Shown here: positions 7,126 to 15,156 of the stretch, piece by piece
How positions within the stretch are numbered: position 1 is the stretch's first letter
Layout of the letters: each line of letters starts with the position of its first letter
Assembly (NCBI GenBank): GCA_934446565.1
Contig: CAKSEO010000022.1
Span: forward strand, 1-44,171
Length of the DNA: 44,171 nucleotides
Reading direction: 5' to 3'
Source: an uncultured Oscillospiraceae bacterium
GTDB taxonomy: Bacteria > Bacillota > Clostridia > Oscillospirales > Ruminococcaceae
The notes under the pieces: generated by a model
What the model was told of the DNA's origin: nothing
The model's input: the letters and a program-made list of their open reading frames with translations, nothing else
Database searches by the model: none
Made by a program: the position numbers and the translations under genes

Positions 7126-7189
7126 ATAAAGTGTATATTTATGTACTATCACTTTGAACATCTCGACCATCATCCCGGGTAAAATATAA

Positions 7190-8329
7190 ATGAAAACTGT
7201 ATTAAAATGGCTCGGAAATTACTTCCGCCACATTGATTGGGTGCTCATGCTGATCTGCCTGTGCATTTCGGCATTCGACATCTATCTGCTGTTCTCGCTG
7301 AACGAGATCGGCTATGTTAAAATGGACTATATCCACACGCAGATAGTCGCCTGCGTTATCGGTATCAGCGCCTGCCTCATCATCGGAATGATAGACTATA
7401 AGCGCATGGCGCGCTGCTGGTTCATTTATGCTCCGTTGGCTGTTATACTGCAAATGCTGCTGTGGACGCCACTCGGAATAAAGCGCGATGACGACCTCGC
7501 CTGGCTGAATCTCGGATTCACCACCATCCAGCCCTCTGAGATACTTAAACTCGCGTTTATACTCTCCCTCGCCTGGCATATCGCAAAGGTGGGCGACAAG
7601 ATGAACACCCTGCCGCATTTCCTGCTGCTGTGCGCGCATTTCGCGGTTCCGTTCGGGCTTATCATGCTCCAGGGTGACGCCGGCTCGGCTCTGGTGTTCC
7701 TGTTCATTTTCATCTGCATGATGTTCGCGGGCGGAATGTCCTGGAAGTATATCGGAGCAGGTATCGCGGCCGTTCCGGTCGTTGCCTATGTTGCATGGAA
7801 CTTCGTCATGGGCGACCATCACCGCAAGCGTTTCCAGCTGCTTTGGGATGAGGACCTCCAATACGCCGAGCGTATCGGCGACTACATGCAGCAGTACAAC
7901 GCAAAAGTCGCCATGGGCTCCGGTCAGCTGACCGGACTGGGCACCCACGCCACTACCTACACCTACGTTCCCGAGGGCTACAACGACTTCATCTTCGCGT
8001 ACATCGGCATGGTGTTCGGATTCATCGGCTGCATGGGCGTTGTTATAGCGCTCGCCGTACTGTGCGTAAAGCTGCTGTCTGACGCGTCGCTCGCTATTGA
8101 CCCGCTTGGTAAGCTGATATGCGTCGGCGTGTTTTCAATGCTCACGTTCCACTGCATAATCAACATCGCGATGGTGCTTTCAGTCGGACCTGTAGTCGGA
8201 ATACCGCTGCCGTTCGTCAGCACCGGCGGTACCTCCGTAGTTATGTGCTACGCCTCCCTGGGACCGGTCATGTCGGTCGTGTCGCACCGCGAGAAAAAGA
8301 AGCACATGTTCTACAAGGAAAAGGAATAA
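7190..8329 (+). CDS. SEDS-family peptidoglycan glycosyltransferase (RodA/FtsW-like)
   Basis: A 379-residue polytopic membrane protein with about ten membrane segments. Family motifs are visible: QPSEILKLAF (canonical QPSE-x-x-K), MGSGQLTGLGTHA in the extracellular loop, PEGYNDFIFAYIG (canonical PE-x-x-x-DFIFA) and PLPFVSTGGTS near the C-terminus. SEDS proteins polymerise lipid II into glycan strands with a class B PBP. No PBP gene is adjacent, so assignment to elongation, division or sporulation is open. The usual acidic residue after DFIFA (E-E-L-G-F) is replaced (MVFGF), so it is a divergent member. The ribosome site is weak (GGGTAA). It has its own promoter. Confidence 0.88.
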   Translation: MKTVLKWLGNYFRHIDWVLMLICLCISAFDIYLLFSLNEIGYVKMDYIHTQIVACVIGISACLIIGMIDYKRMARCWFIYAPLAVILQMLLWTPLGIKRDDDLAWLNLGFTTIQPSEILKLAFILSLAWHIAKVGDKMNTLPHFLLLCAHFAVPFGLIMLQGDAGSALVFLFIFICMMFAGGMSWKYIGAGIAAVPVVAYVAWNFVMGDHHRKRFQLLWDEDLQYAERIGDYMQQYNAKVAMGSGQLTGLGTHATTYTYVPEGYNDFIFAYIGMVFGFIGCMGVVIALAVLCVKLLSDASLAIDPLGKLICVGVFSMLTFHCIINIAMVLSVGPVVGIPLPFVSTGGTSVVMCYASLGPVMSVVSHREKKKHMFYKEKE

Positions 8330-8426
8330 ACCACAACCCCGCGATCCACTGCCAAGGCAGTAAAAATACCGGAGCCGAACGCAGCTCCGCAAAACCAAAA
8401 CCTAACGAACGAAAGGTAACACCCAA

Positions 8427-9680
8427 ATGAAACCAGTAATTTCGACCATCAAGGACATCTACCCCAACTCACAGGCTGAAGCGCAGAAGCAGCGCTATAA
8501 GAACGCCGTGACCGCATTCGCAGAGCATTTCGGCTCCATCGGCGAGCACAGATTCTTCTCCGCGCCGGGCAGAACCGAAATTTGCGGAAACCACACCGAC
8601 CACAATCACGGCAAGGTATTCGCGGCAAGCGTAAACCTTGACGTTATCGCAGTAGTAGAGCCCACCGACGACGGCAAGATCGTCATCAAGTCGGAGGGAT
8701 TCCCGGAGGATTCCGTTGATCTGTCCCAGCTTGAAGTGGTACCCGAGGAGAAGAACACCTCCGCTTCGCTGATACGCGGCGTTGCGGCAGGCTTCGAGAA
8801 GGAAGGCATGAAGATCGGCGGTTTCCGCGCCTACACCACGTCCGATGTAATGAAGGGCAGCGGACTTTCCTCATCTGCGGCGTTTGAGGTGCTGGTCGGA
8901 ACTATCCTTTCCCACCTCTACAACGGCGGTCAGGTGAGCGCAGTGAAGATCGCGCAGATCTCCCAGTACGCAGAAAACGTGTACTTCGGCAAGCCCTCCG
9001 GACTGATGGATCAGATGGCGTCCTCCGTCGGCGGATTCATCGCGATAGACTTCAAGGACACCTCCAGCCCCATCATCGAGAGCGTACCCGCTGACTTCGA
9101 GAAGTTCGGACATGCTCTGTGCATCGTTGACGCAAAGGGCGACCACGCCGACCTCACCGACGAGTACGCGGCTATCCCGCAGGAAATGAAGGCAGTTGCG
9201 GGATACTTCACCTGCGACACCCTCCGTCAGCTCTCCAAGAGCGACATCATGCTGAATATCCGCGAGCTGCGCGAGCAGTTCGGCGACAGAGCCGTGCTCC
9301 GCTCCATCCACTTCTTCGACGAGAACGAGCGTGTTGATAAGCTGGTACACGCCCTCAAGGCAGGCAACTTCGACGACTTCCTCTCCAGCGTGAAGGAATC
9401 CGGCGACAGCTCCTACAAGTACCTCCAGAACATCTACGCGTCCTCCGACGTAAAGCACCAGTGCCTTTCCATCGCGCTGAACGTTGCGGAGTATTCTCTC
9501 CACCGCAAGGGCGCTTGCAGAGTTCACGGCGGCGGTTTTGCGGGAACTATCCAGGCGTTCGTTCCGCTTGACATGCTCCAGCAGTTCAAAATGAACATCG
9601 AGAGAACATTCGGCGCAGGCTCCTGCCACGTTCTAAGCGTTCGCCCCATCGGCGGAACCGAAGTCAGCATTGAAGAATAA
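8427..9680 (+). CDS. galK: Galactokinase (GHMP kinase family)
   Basis: A 417-residue GHMP kinase. The galactose-binding signature appears as APGRTEICGNHTDHNHG (about residues 47-63), a variant of APGR-x-x-x-GEHTDYN common to Firmicute enzymes. The ATP-binding loop is GSGLSSSAAFE, and HGGGFAGTIQAF is the C-terminal motif 3. The enzyme phosphorylates galactose at C1 at the entry of the Leloir pathway; galT and galE are not in the window. AAAGGT lies upstream of the ATG. The 97-base gap after the SEDS gene contains two small hairpins and no clear promoter, so readthrough from the SEDS gene is possible. Confidence 0.9.
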   Translation: MKPVISTIKDIYPNSQAEAQKQRYKNAVTAFAEHFGSIGEHRFFSAPGRTEICGNHTDHNHGKVFAASVNLDVIAVVEPTDDGKIVIKSEGFPEDSVDLSQLEVVPEEKNTSASLIRGVAAGFEKEGMKIGGFRAYTTSDVMKGSGLSSSAAFEVLVGTILSHLYNGGQVSAVKIAQISQYAENVYFGKPSGLMDQMASSVGGFIAIDFKDTSSPIIESVPADFEKFGHALCIVDAKGDHADLTDEYAAIPQEMKAVAGYFTCDTLRQLSKSDIMLNIRELREQFGDRAVLRSIHFFDENERVDKLVHALKAGNFDDFLSSVKESGDSSYKYLQNIYASSDVKHQCLSIALNVAEYSLHRKGACRVHGGGFAGTIQAFVPLDMLQQFKMNIERTFGAGSCHVLSVRPIGGTEVSIEE

Positions 9681-9802
9681 TTCGGAATGCGTAATTCGGA
9701 ATTATGATTGCCGCTGTCGCGGCAGGATTCCGAGCGTATTTTGATACGTCCCACGAAGTGGGACACCGAAATTCCGAATTCCGAATTCATAATTCCGAAT
9801 TA
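9681..9802. repeat. MITE-like palindromic intergenic element between galK and hflX
   Basis: The two ends carry a perfect 16-bp inverted repeat, TAATTCGGAATTATGA at 9692-9707 and its complement at 9787-9802, with further copies of the ATTCCGAATT unit inside the ends. The interior holds three small hairpins: TGCCGC/GCGGCA (9709-9724), CGTAT/ATACG (about 9734-9748) and GTCCCAC/GTGGGAC (9748-9764). It has no coding capacity. It begins at the galK stop codon and abuts the hflX terminator. Confidence 0.7.
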
Positions 9803-9825
9803 AAAAAGCGGGGCTTTCGCCCCGC
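9802..9825 (-). terminator. Intrinsic terminator of hflX
   Basis: On the minus strand GCGGGGC, loop GAAA and GCCCCGC are followed by six T, directly after the hflX stop codon. Confidence 0.9.
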
Positions 9826-9830
9826 AAAGG

Positions 9831-11063
9831 TTATTCGGTTTCGTACTCCGACATCTGCTTTATCAGCATCTGATCGACCAGCGCGTCCACAAGCACGCCG
9901 TTTTCGGTGTATTCCTCGGTGAACACCTTTCCGTTTTCGCGCAACTTTGCCGTATAACCCGCCTTATCGTAGGGCAGCAGCAGCTTCATGCGCTTTGCAG
10001 TTTCCGGGAGGTTTGCCGCGACGACCTGTAACAGCCGGTCTATTCCCTGCGCTTTTTTAGCGCTTATCTTGACCGTAGAGCTGTCCTCCGGGATATTCTC
10101 GGTCAGCAGGTCGCACTTGTTCAGTACGGTGACTACCGGTATTTCCGCCGCGCCAAGGTCCGCGAGGGTCTTGAGCGTTACGTTGGCTTTCTCGGCTGCC
10201 TCCGGGTCGGATACGTCGCAGACGTGGATTATGATGTCCGCGCATGCCGCCTCCTCAAGCGTGGATTTGAAAGCCTCGACAAGGTGGTGCGGCAGCCGCC
10301 GGATGAGCCCTACGGTATCTACCAGCAGCAGACTTCCTCCGTCCGGCAGCTCGATAGCACGGGACGTCGGGTCGAGGGTGGCGAACAGCTTATCCTCCGC
10401 TAGGACGTCCGCTCCGGTCAGCAGGTTCAGCAGCGTGGATTTTCCCGCATTGGTGTAGCCCACGATAGCTCCGACCTGCACGCTGTCTTTCTTGCGGCGG
10501 TCACGGGCGTAACCGCGGCGCTCCTCGAGCTCTTTCAGCTCCGCTGAAAGCTTGTCGATACGGCGGCGGATGTGACGTCGGTCGGTCTCGAGCTGGGTCT
10601 CGCCGGGACCACGCGTTCCGATACCGCCTCCGAGCCTGGACAGCGACGCGCCGATACCCATCAGACGCGGCAGACGGTACTTCAGCTGCGCAAGCTCCAC
10701 CTGGAGTTTGCCCTCCCTGGATACCGCGCGCCCTGCGAAGATGTCCAGTATCAGCATGGTGCGGTCGATCACACGGACGTCAGTTTCGTCCTCAACGTTT
10801 CGTATCTGCGACGCGGTAAGCTCGCAGTCGAATATAAGCAGCTCCGCGCCAAGGGAGCCGCACAGTTCCTTTACCTCGGCAAGCTTTCCCTCGCCGATAA
10901 CGGTGGCTGGCTCATACGCCTCGCGTTTCTGGAGGACTCTTGCAAGCTCCTCCGCTCCGGCGGTCTTTGCAAGCTCTGCAAGCTCGTCCATAGAGCTTTC
11001 GGCGTCGTACTCTCCGGTGTCCGCACCGATAAGTATCGCCCTTGTGAGATGTTTTTCTTCCAT
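9831..11063 (-). CDS. hflX: GTPase HflX
   Basis: A 410-residue ribosome-associated GTPase. The N-terminal HflX domain (about residues 1-185) includes GGIGTRGPGETQLETDRR. A coiled helix pair follows, then the G domain (about 200-370) with G1 GYTNAGKST, G3 DTVG and G4 NKCD. HflX binds the large ribosomal subunit and splits stalled or heat-damaged ribosomes. AGGAG lies just upstream of the ATG. The gene is monocistronic with a perfect promoter and a strong terminator. Confidence 0.95.
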   Translation of the reverse strand: MEEKHLTRAILIGADTGEYDAESSMDELAELAKTAGAEELARVLQKREAYEPATVIGEGKLAEVKELCGSLGAELLIFDCELTASQIRNVEDETDVRVIDRTMLILDIFAGRAVSREGKLQVELAQLKYRLPRLMGIGASLSRLGGGIGTRGPGETQLETDRRHIRRRIDKLSAELKELEERRGYARDRRKKDSVQVGAIVGYTNAGKSTLLNLLTGADVLAEDKLFATLDPTSRAIELPDGGSLLLVDTVGLIRRLPHHLVEAFKSTLEEAACADIIIHVCDVSDPEAAEKANVTLKTLADLGAAEIPVVTVLNKCDLLTENIPEDSSTVKISAKKAQGIDRLLQVVAANLPETAKRMKLLLPYDKAGYTAKLRENGKVFTEEYTENGVLVDALVDQMLIKQMSEYETE

Positions 11064-11152
11064 AATTACTCCTTCTCATGTTACCCCATACGGAGTAAGT
11101 TTCCCGACCTGCGCGTGAGTATGCAGGCGTAAGTAATTACACACATATCGGT

Positions 11153-11181
11153 ATTATAACAGTAATCGCCGGATATGTCAA
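11153..11181 (-). promoter_or_regulatory. Perfect consensus promoter of hflX
   Basis: Minus strand TTGACA (11176-11181), 17-base spacer, TATAAT (11153-11158), about 90 bases from the hflX ATG. No equally good promoter is seen for the divergent nadB, whose leader holds a small hairpin CGGGC/GCCCG (11217-11230). Confidence 0.88.
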
Positions 11182-11250
11182 GTACAAAATCAACCGCCCT
11201 GTCGCGGTGATATAAACGGGCGAAAGCCCGAAAAAGAAAGGCTGATAGCT

Positions 11251-12747
11251 TTGAAATTCCAAAGATATGACGTTATCATCGTCGGCACAGGTATCTCCGG
11301 TATCTACGCCGCGCTGAACCTTGCTCCCGATCTCAAGATCCTAATGCTGAGCAAGAGAGAACTGACGCTTTGTAACTCTGCGCTCGCGCAGGGCGGCGTT
11401 GCAGCTGTTATGGACAAGGAAAATGACAGCTACGATCTGCATATAAAGGACACCCTCATTGCGGGACACTACAAGAACAACCTCGACAACGTAAAGATCC
11501 TCGTCGAGCAGGGTCCGACCGATGTAATGCGCCTGAAAGAAAAGTACGGCGTTGAGTTCGACCTCAAGCAGGACGGCAGTATTGAGCTGACCCGCGAGGG
11601 CGGACACTCCCGCCGCCGTATCGCCCACCACAAGGACACCACCGGCTTCGAGATAGAAACCAACCTGATAAAGCAGGTGCAGGAGCTGAAAAACGTGACC
11701 GTTGTCAACTGGTCAGTGCTGTGCCGTCTGGAAAAGCAGGACAACATGTTCTTTGCGGACGTGCTCGCGCACAACGACGAGCCCGGCAAGCAGGAGCACC
11801 AGTACTACTGCGCTGACGCTGTCATCCTCGCTACCGGCGGTATCGGCAGAGTTTACGATTTCACCACAAACTCCGCGATAGCTACCGGCGACGGCATCCA
11901 GCTCGCGTACAACCTCGGCGCTGAGATAAAGAACCTGAGCTACGTTCAGTTCCACCCGACGGCGTTCGCCGACCGCAAGAACCGCGAATGTTTCCTGGTT
12001 TCCGAGGCGGTGCGCGGCGAGGGAGCGTACCTTCTCAACTGCCACAAGGAGCGCTTCATGCAGAAGTATGAGCCGGAGCGCAAGGAGCTTGCTCCCCGCG
12101 ACGTGGTTTCCGAGTGCATGATGAAAGAGCAGGCGGAGACCGGCTCCGATGAGTTCTGGCTGGATATTTCCTACAAGGATCCCGAGTTCGTAAAGGGACA
12201 CTTCCCGATGATATACAGCAAGGTGCTCGAAAAGGGCTACGACATGACTAAGGAACCGTTCCCGGTTTACCCCTGCCAGCACTACCTGATGGGCGGTATC
12301 AACGTTGACGGAAAGGGCGCAACGAACATCCCCGGGCTGTACGCTGCGGGCGAATGCTCCCACACCGGCGTGCACGGCAAGAACCGACTCGCCAGCAACT
12401 CCCTGCTGGAGGCGCTGGTATTCTCCCGCCTTATCGCCGAGGACATCACCAAGAACCGCCGCGAGGACGACCGCGAGTATGTCGAATACCCGATGAGCTC
12501 CCCGGAGGGCAAGCCGCTCCCGCACGGTATCCGCACCGAGATACGCCACATCATGCAGAAAGCGTACTTCATCAAGCCGAATTACGATGAGGCTGAAAAG
12601 GGTCTGGAGCGCATAAAGGAGCTGAAAGACCAGGTATACAACGGCGGCTATGAGATAACCTCCGATTTTGTTGAAACCAAGTCGCTGGTAACAGTGGCTT
12701 ACATAATCCTCTCCGAGGTACTTGAAAGAAAGGGCAAGGACGAATGA
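11251..12747 (+). CDS. nadB: L-aspartate oxidase NadB
   Basis: A 498-residue flavoprotein that oxidises aspartate to iminoaspartate, the first step of de novo NAD synthesis. The FAD-binding motif GTGISG is at residues 12-17, FAD-proximal LAQGGVAAVM follows, HPTAF is conserved in the active site, and GKNRLASNSLLEALVF is the C-terminal flavin motif of NadB. The start is a TTG at 11251 with AAAGG about 10 bases upstream; no in-frame ATG fits the conserved MKFQRYDVIIVG beginning. Its stop overlaps the nadC start (ATGA). nadA, which condenses iminoaspartate to quinolinate, is not present in the window. Confidence 0.93.
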   Translation: MKFQRYDVIIVGTGISGIYAALNLAPDLKILMLSKRELTLCNSALAQGGVAAVMDKENDSYDLHIKDTLIAGHYKNNLDNVKILVEQGPTDVMRLKEKYGVEFDLKQDGSIELTREGGHSRRRIAHHKDTTGFEIETNLIKQVQELKNVTVVNWSVLCRLEKQDNMFFADVLAHNDEPGKQEHQYYCADAVILATGGIGRVYDFTTNSAIATGDGIQLAYNLGAEIKNLSYVQFHPTAFADRKNRECFLVSEAVRGEGAYLLNCHKERFMQKYEPERKELAPRDVVSECMMKEQAETGSDEFWLDISYKDPEFVKGHFPMIYSKVLEKGYDMTKEPFPVYPCQHYLMGGINVDGKGATNIPGLYAAGECSHTGVHGKNRLASNSLLEALVFSRLIAEDITKNRREDDREYVEYPMSSPEGKPLPHGIRTEIRHIMQKAYFIKPNYDEAEKGLERIKELKDQVYNGGYEITSDFVETKSLVTVAYIILSEVLERKGKDE

Positions 12748-13583
12748 TACTTTTACCGTTTTACGTTGACGACATTATTAAGACCGCGCTGACCGAGGAT
12801 ATAAATTACATCGACAGCACCGCCGACCTGCTTATCCCGGAGGACAGCATTTCCTCCGCATACTTCATGGCAAAGGCGGACGGCGTTCTGTGCGGACTTG
12901 AGGTTGCGCTGCGAGTATTCACAATACTCGACCCGGAGATGAAGATAGAGTGCCACTTCAAGGACGGCGACAAGGTGAAGTACGGCGATATCATCGCGGA
13001 TTTCACCGGACACACCCGCCTCATGCTGAAAGCAGAGCGCACCTCGCTGAACCTGCTCCAGCACATGAGCGGTATCTCCAGCTACACAAACAAGTGCGTT
13101 GAGCTGGTAAAGGGCACCAACGCCAGCATTGCCGACACCCGCAAGACCCTCCCGGGACTGCGCCCGCTCCAGAAGTACGCAGTCACAGTAGGCGGCGGCC
13201 GTAACCACCGCTACAACCTGACCGATGCAGCAATGCTCAAGGACAACCACATCGACGCCTACGGCGGCATTACCCCGGCAGTGAATGCGCTCCGCCAGAA
13301 AGCGGGACACATGCTCCAGATAGAGGTCGAAACCCGGAACCTTGACGAGGTCCAGGAGGCGGTTGACTGCGGCGTCAACGTGATAATGCTCGACAATATG
13401 GACTGCCCCACAATGGCGCAGGCTGTGAAGCTGGTAAACGGCAGGGCAAAGCTCGAGGCAAGCGGAAACGTCACGATGGAGAATATCCGCGAGGTCGCTG
13501 AAACCGGAGTGGATATAATATCCCTCGGCGCACTGACCCACAGCGTCAAGGCGTTCGATATCTCCATGAAGTGGAAGAAGTAA
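12744..13583 (+). CDS. nadC: Quinolinate phosphoribosyltransferase NadC
   Basis: A 279-residue enzyme that converts quinolinate and PRPP to nicotinate mononucleotide. Visible motifs are AERTSLNLLQHMSGI, TRKTLPGLRPLQKYAV with the substrate-binding Arg and Lys, GGGRNHRYNLTDAAMLKDNHI, and the C-terminal EASGN(V)T loop with SLGALTHS. The length is normal. It overlaps nadB by 4 bases (ATGA) and is translationally coupled to it. A strong terminator follows. Confidence 0.95.
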   Translation: MILLPFYVDDIIKTALTEDINYIDSTADLLIPEDSISSAYFMAKADGVLCGLEVALRVFTILDPEMKIECHFKDGDKVKYGDIIADFTGHTRLMLKAERTSLNLLQHMSGISSYTNKCVELVKGTNASIADTRKTLPGLRPLQKYAVTVGGGRNHRYNLTDAAMLKDNHIDAYGGITPAVNALRQKAGHMLQIEVETRNLDEVQEAVDCGVNVIMLDNMDCPTMAQAVKLVNGRAKLEASGNVTMENIREVAETGVDIISLGALTHSVKAFDISMKWKK

Positions 13584-13591
13584 CAATAAGC

Positions 13592-13628
13592 AGAGCCGGA
13601 GCGTGTAAACGTTCCGGCTTTCTTTTTT
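13592..13628 (+). terminator. Intrinsic terminator of nadBC
   Basis: AGCCGGAGCG and CGTTCCGGCT pair around TGTAAA and are followed by TTCTTTTTT. Confidence 0.92.
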
Positions 13629-13634
13629 ATGCGG

Positions 13635-14087
13635 CTAATGCGGCAGTTTCATGCTTGCAAGCTGCGGGAACTCCTCCCGGCGTATTTCTGCGATACGACT
13701 TTCTATCCGGCTGCGTGTAACGCCAGGATACTCGTCAAACACCGGCTCAACTCCGAAGAACGCCGACACAACAACGGCGGCGAACGCGTTAGCGTCCACC
13801 TCGGCTGGCTGCAGGCTGAACTCCCTTAACGGCAGTTCTTCCCGTCGCTTATATTCTCCGTAGTATTTCTCGTTGTCAGTACGGCGCTGCCACTCGCGGC
13901 GCAGCTCCGACGAAGCCGCGAAAAGCTGGTCAAGCGACGCCGCTTTCAGCTTCCGCAGGTAAAGCTGCTTTCCGTCCGGAGTAAGCCTTGCGTGCTGTCC
14001 GGGCTGTAGCGTGCTGTCGTTATAAAACACCTGTGGCATAGGCAATTGCAGCATCCCGCATATCATCTTGACGTAATTATTTATCAT
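13635..14087 (-). CDS. Small hypothetical protein co-transcribed with an SPL-type radical SAM gene
   Basis: A 150-residue soluble protein with no recognised family. The N-terminal part has a small beta region (LTPDGKQLYLRKL). The middle is rich in charged helix (LRREWQRRTDNEKYYGEYKRREE). The segment LQPAEVDANAFAAVVVSAFFG resembles the E-x-D-A-x-A-F helix seen in several domesticated phage or metallopeptidase-like families, but no HExxH is present. AGGAGAG precedes the ATG. It begins 16 bases after the stop of the upstream radical SAM gene on the same strand, so the two are one operon. Confidence 0.7.
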   Translation of the reverse strand: MINNYVKMICGMLQLPMPQVFYNDSTLQPGQHARLTPDGKQLYLRKLKAASLDQLFAASSELRREWQRRTDNEKYYGEYKRREELPLREFSLQPAEVDANAFAAVVVSAFFGVEPVFDEYPGVTRSRIESRIAEIRREEFPQLASMKLPH

Positions 14088-14103
14088 GTTGCTCTCCTGC
14101 GTT

Positions 14104-14982
14104 TCAAAATAAAGTAAGCTGCTCGCATTCCGGAAATTCGTTCAGCCAGGCGAATATCCTGTCCGGGTCCGATTCCAGCCCCGCCGCCGCGCATTCTCTC
14201 CGGAACAGCTCCAGCAGCCCGATAGTATCGGGCGACGGCAGCTCGTAATTGTTCACGAATCGTTTCATGTAGCGCTCTTTCATGCCGGGGAAATGCCGGT
14301 CCAGCGCCGCGTAAAAATACTCGCGGTTGCCCTCCCGGAGGGTCAGCCCCATCCCAAAAGCAACTATGCCATAGCACCCCGCCCGCCGTGCGTAATCGAC
14401 GATAGCCCGCACGTTCTCCGCAGTATCATTGATGAACGGAAGCAGCGGAGTGAACCACACGACCGTCGGTATCCCGCGCTCCCTGCATTCGCAAAGCACC
14501 TCGAACCGCCGCGAGGTTGGGCAGACATTCGGCTCTATTATCCTGCACAGGTCATCGTCCGCCGTTGTCAGCGTCATCTGCACCACCGCCTTGGCATCGC
14601 GGTTTATCTGCTCCAGCAGGTCGATATCCCGCATCACCATGTCCGATTTTGTTAGTACCGTCGCGCCGAATCCGTTCCGGCTGATGACCTCAAGACAGCG
14701 CCGCGTTAATCGCAGCTCCCTCTCGGCATGGAGATACGGGTCGCACATTGCGCCCGTTCCTATCATACAGCGTTTGCGTTTCGAGCGCAGCGCAGCCTCC
14801 AGCAGCTCCGGGGCGTTCTCCTTTGCCTCGACATCCTCGAACGGCTGTGGCGTGTGATAGCACAGGCTGCGGGAATCGCAGTAGATACACCCATGCGTAC
14901 AGCCCCGGTAGACGTTTATCCCATTGTGCGCGGAGAGTATCCCCTTTGCTTTCACAAGATGCATGACTTCACTTCCGTTCAT
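14104..14982 (-). CDS. SPL-type radical SAM protein
   Basis: A 292-residue radical SAM enzyme. The cluster motif CTHGCIYC (C-x3-C-x2-C, about residues 28-35) is followed by a spore-photoproduct-lyase-like TIM half-barrel with TLTTADDDLCRIIEPN and GIPTVVWFTPLLPFIND. The family (Rv2578c/SPL-like) includes DNA repair lyases, but most members are of unknown function, and the C-terminal Cys typical of true spore photoproduct lyase is not obvious. The start may be ATG 14982 or the in-frame ATG at 14964, which has a better spaced GGAAG. It heads a two-gene unit with the 13635-14087 gene. Confidence 0.88.
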   Translation of the reverse strand: MNGSEVMHLVKAKGILSAHNGINVYRGCTHGCIYCDSRSLCYHTPQPFEDVEAKENAPELLEAALRSKRKRCMIGTGAMCDPYLHAERELRLTRRCLEVISRNGFGATVLTKSDMVMRDIDLLEQINRDAKAVVQMTLTTADDDLCRIIEPNVCPTSRRFEVLCECRERGIPTVVWFTPLLPFINDTAENVRAIVDYARRAGCYGIVAFGMGLTLREGNREYFYAALDRHFPGMKERYMKRFVNNYELPSPDTIGLLELFRRECAAAGLESDPDRIFAWLNEFPECEQLTLF

Positions 14983-15001
14983 TTGTTCTTCTTATGTGAA
15001 C

Positions 15002-15030
15002 ATTATACACCATTCCCTGTGATTTGTCAA
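15002..15030 (-). promoter_or_regulatory. Perfect consensus promoter of the radical SAM operon
   Basis: Minus strand TTGACA (15025-15030), 17-base spacer, TATAAT (15002-15007), with the TTGACAAATC extension and GGTG before the -10, as at 3802-3830. Confidence 0.9.
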
Positions 15031-15044
15031 TGTTCCTGTTTAGC

Positions 15045-15073
15045 TTGACAATATGCGGAAAAAAGAGTATAAT
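15045..15073 (+). promoter_or_regulatory. Perfect consensus promoter of metY
   Basis: TTGACA (15045-15050), 17-base spacer, TATAAT (15068-15073). It lies back to back with the radical SAM promoter, only 14 bases separating their -35 boxes. The leader of about 75 nt is too short for a SAM riboswitch. Confidence 0.9.
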
Positions 15074-15156
15074 AATTATTGCGGATAATTCCGCATTATT
15101 TTTGTAACTCAAAGCCTAATTCAGCACTAGGTATTATAACTTTCAGGAGGACAAAT

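Noticed and set aside
15074..15156. A SAM or other riboswitch in the metY leader
   Set aside because: The leader from the mapped promoter is only about 75 nt and lacks the multi-stem core of known SAM riboswitches.
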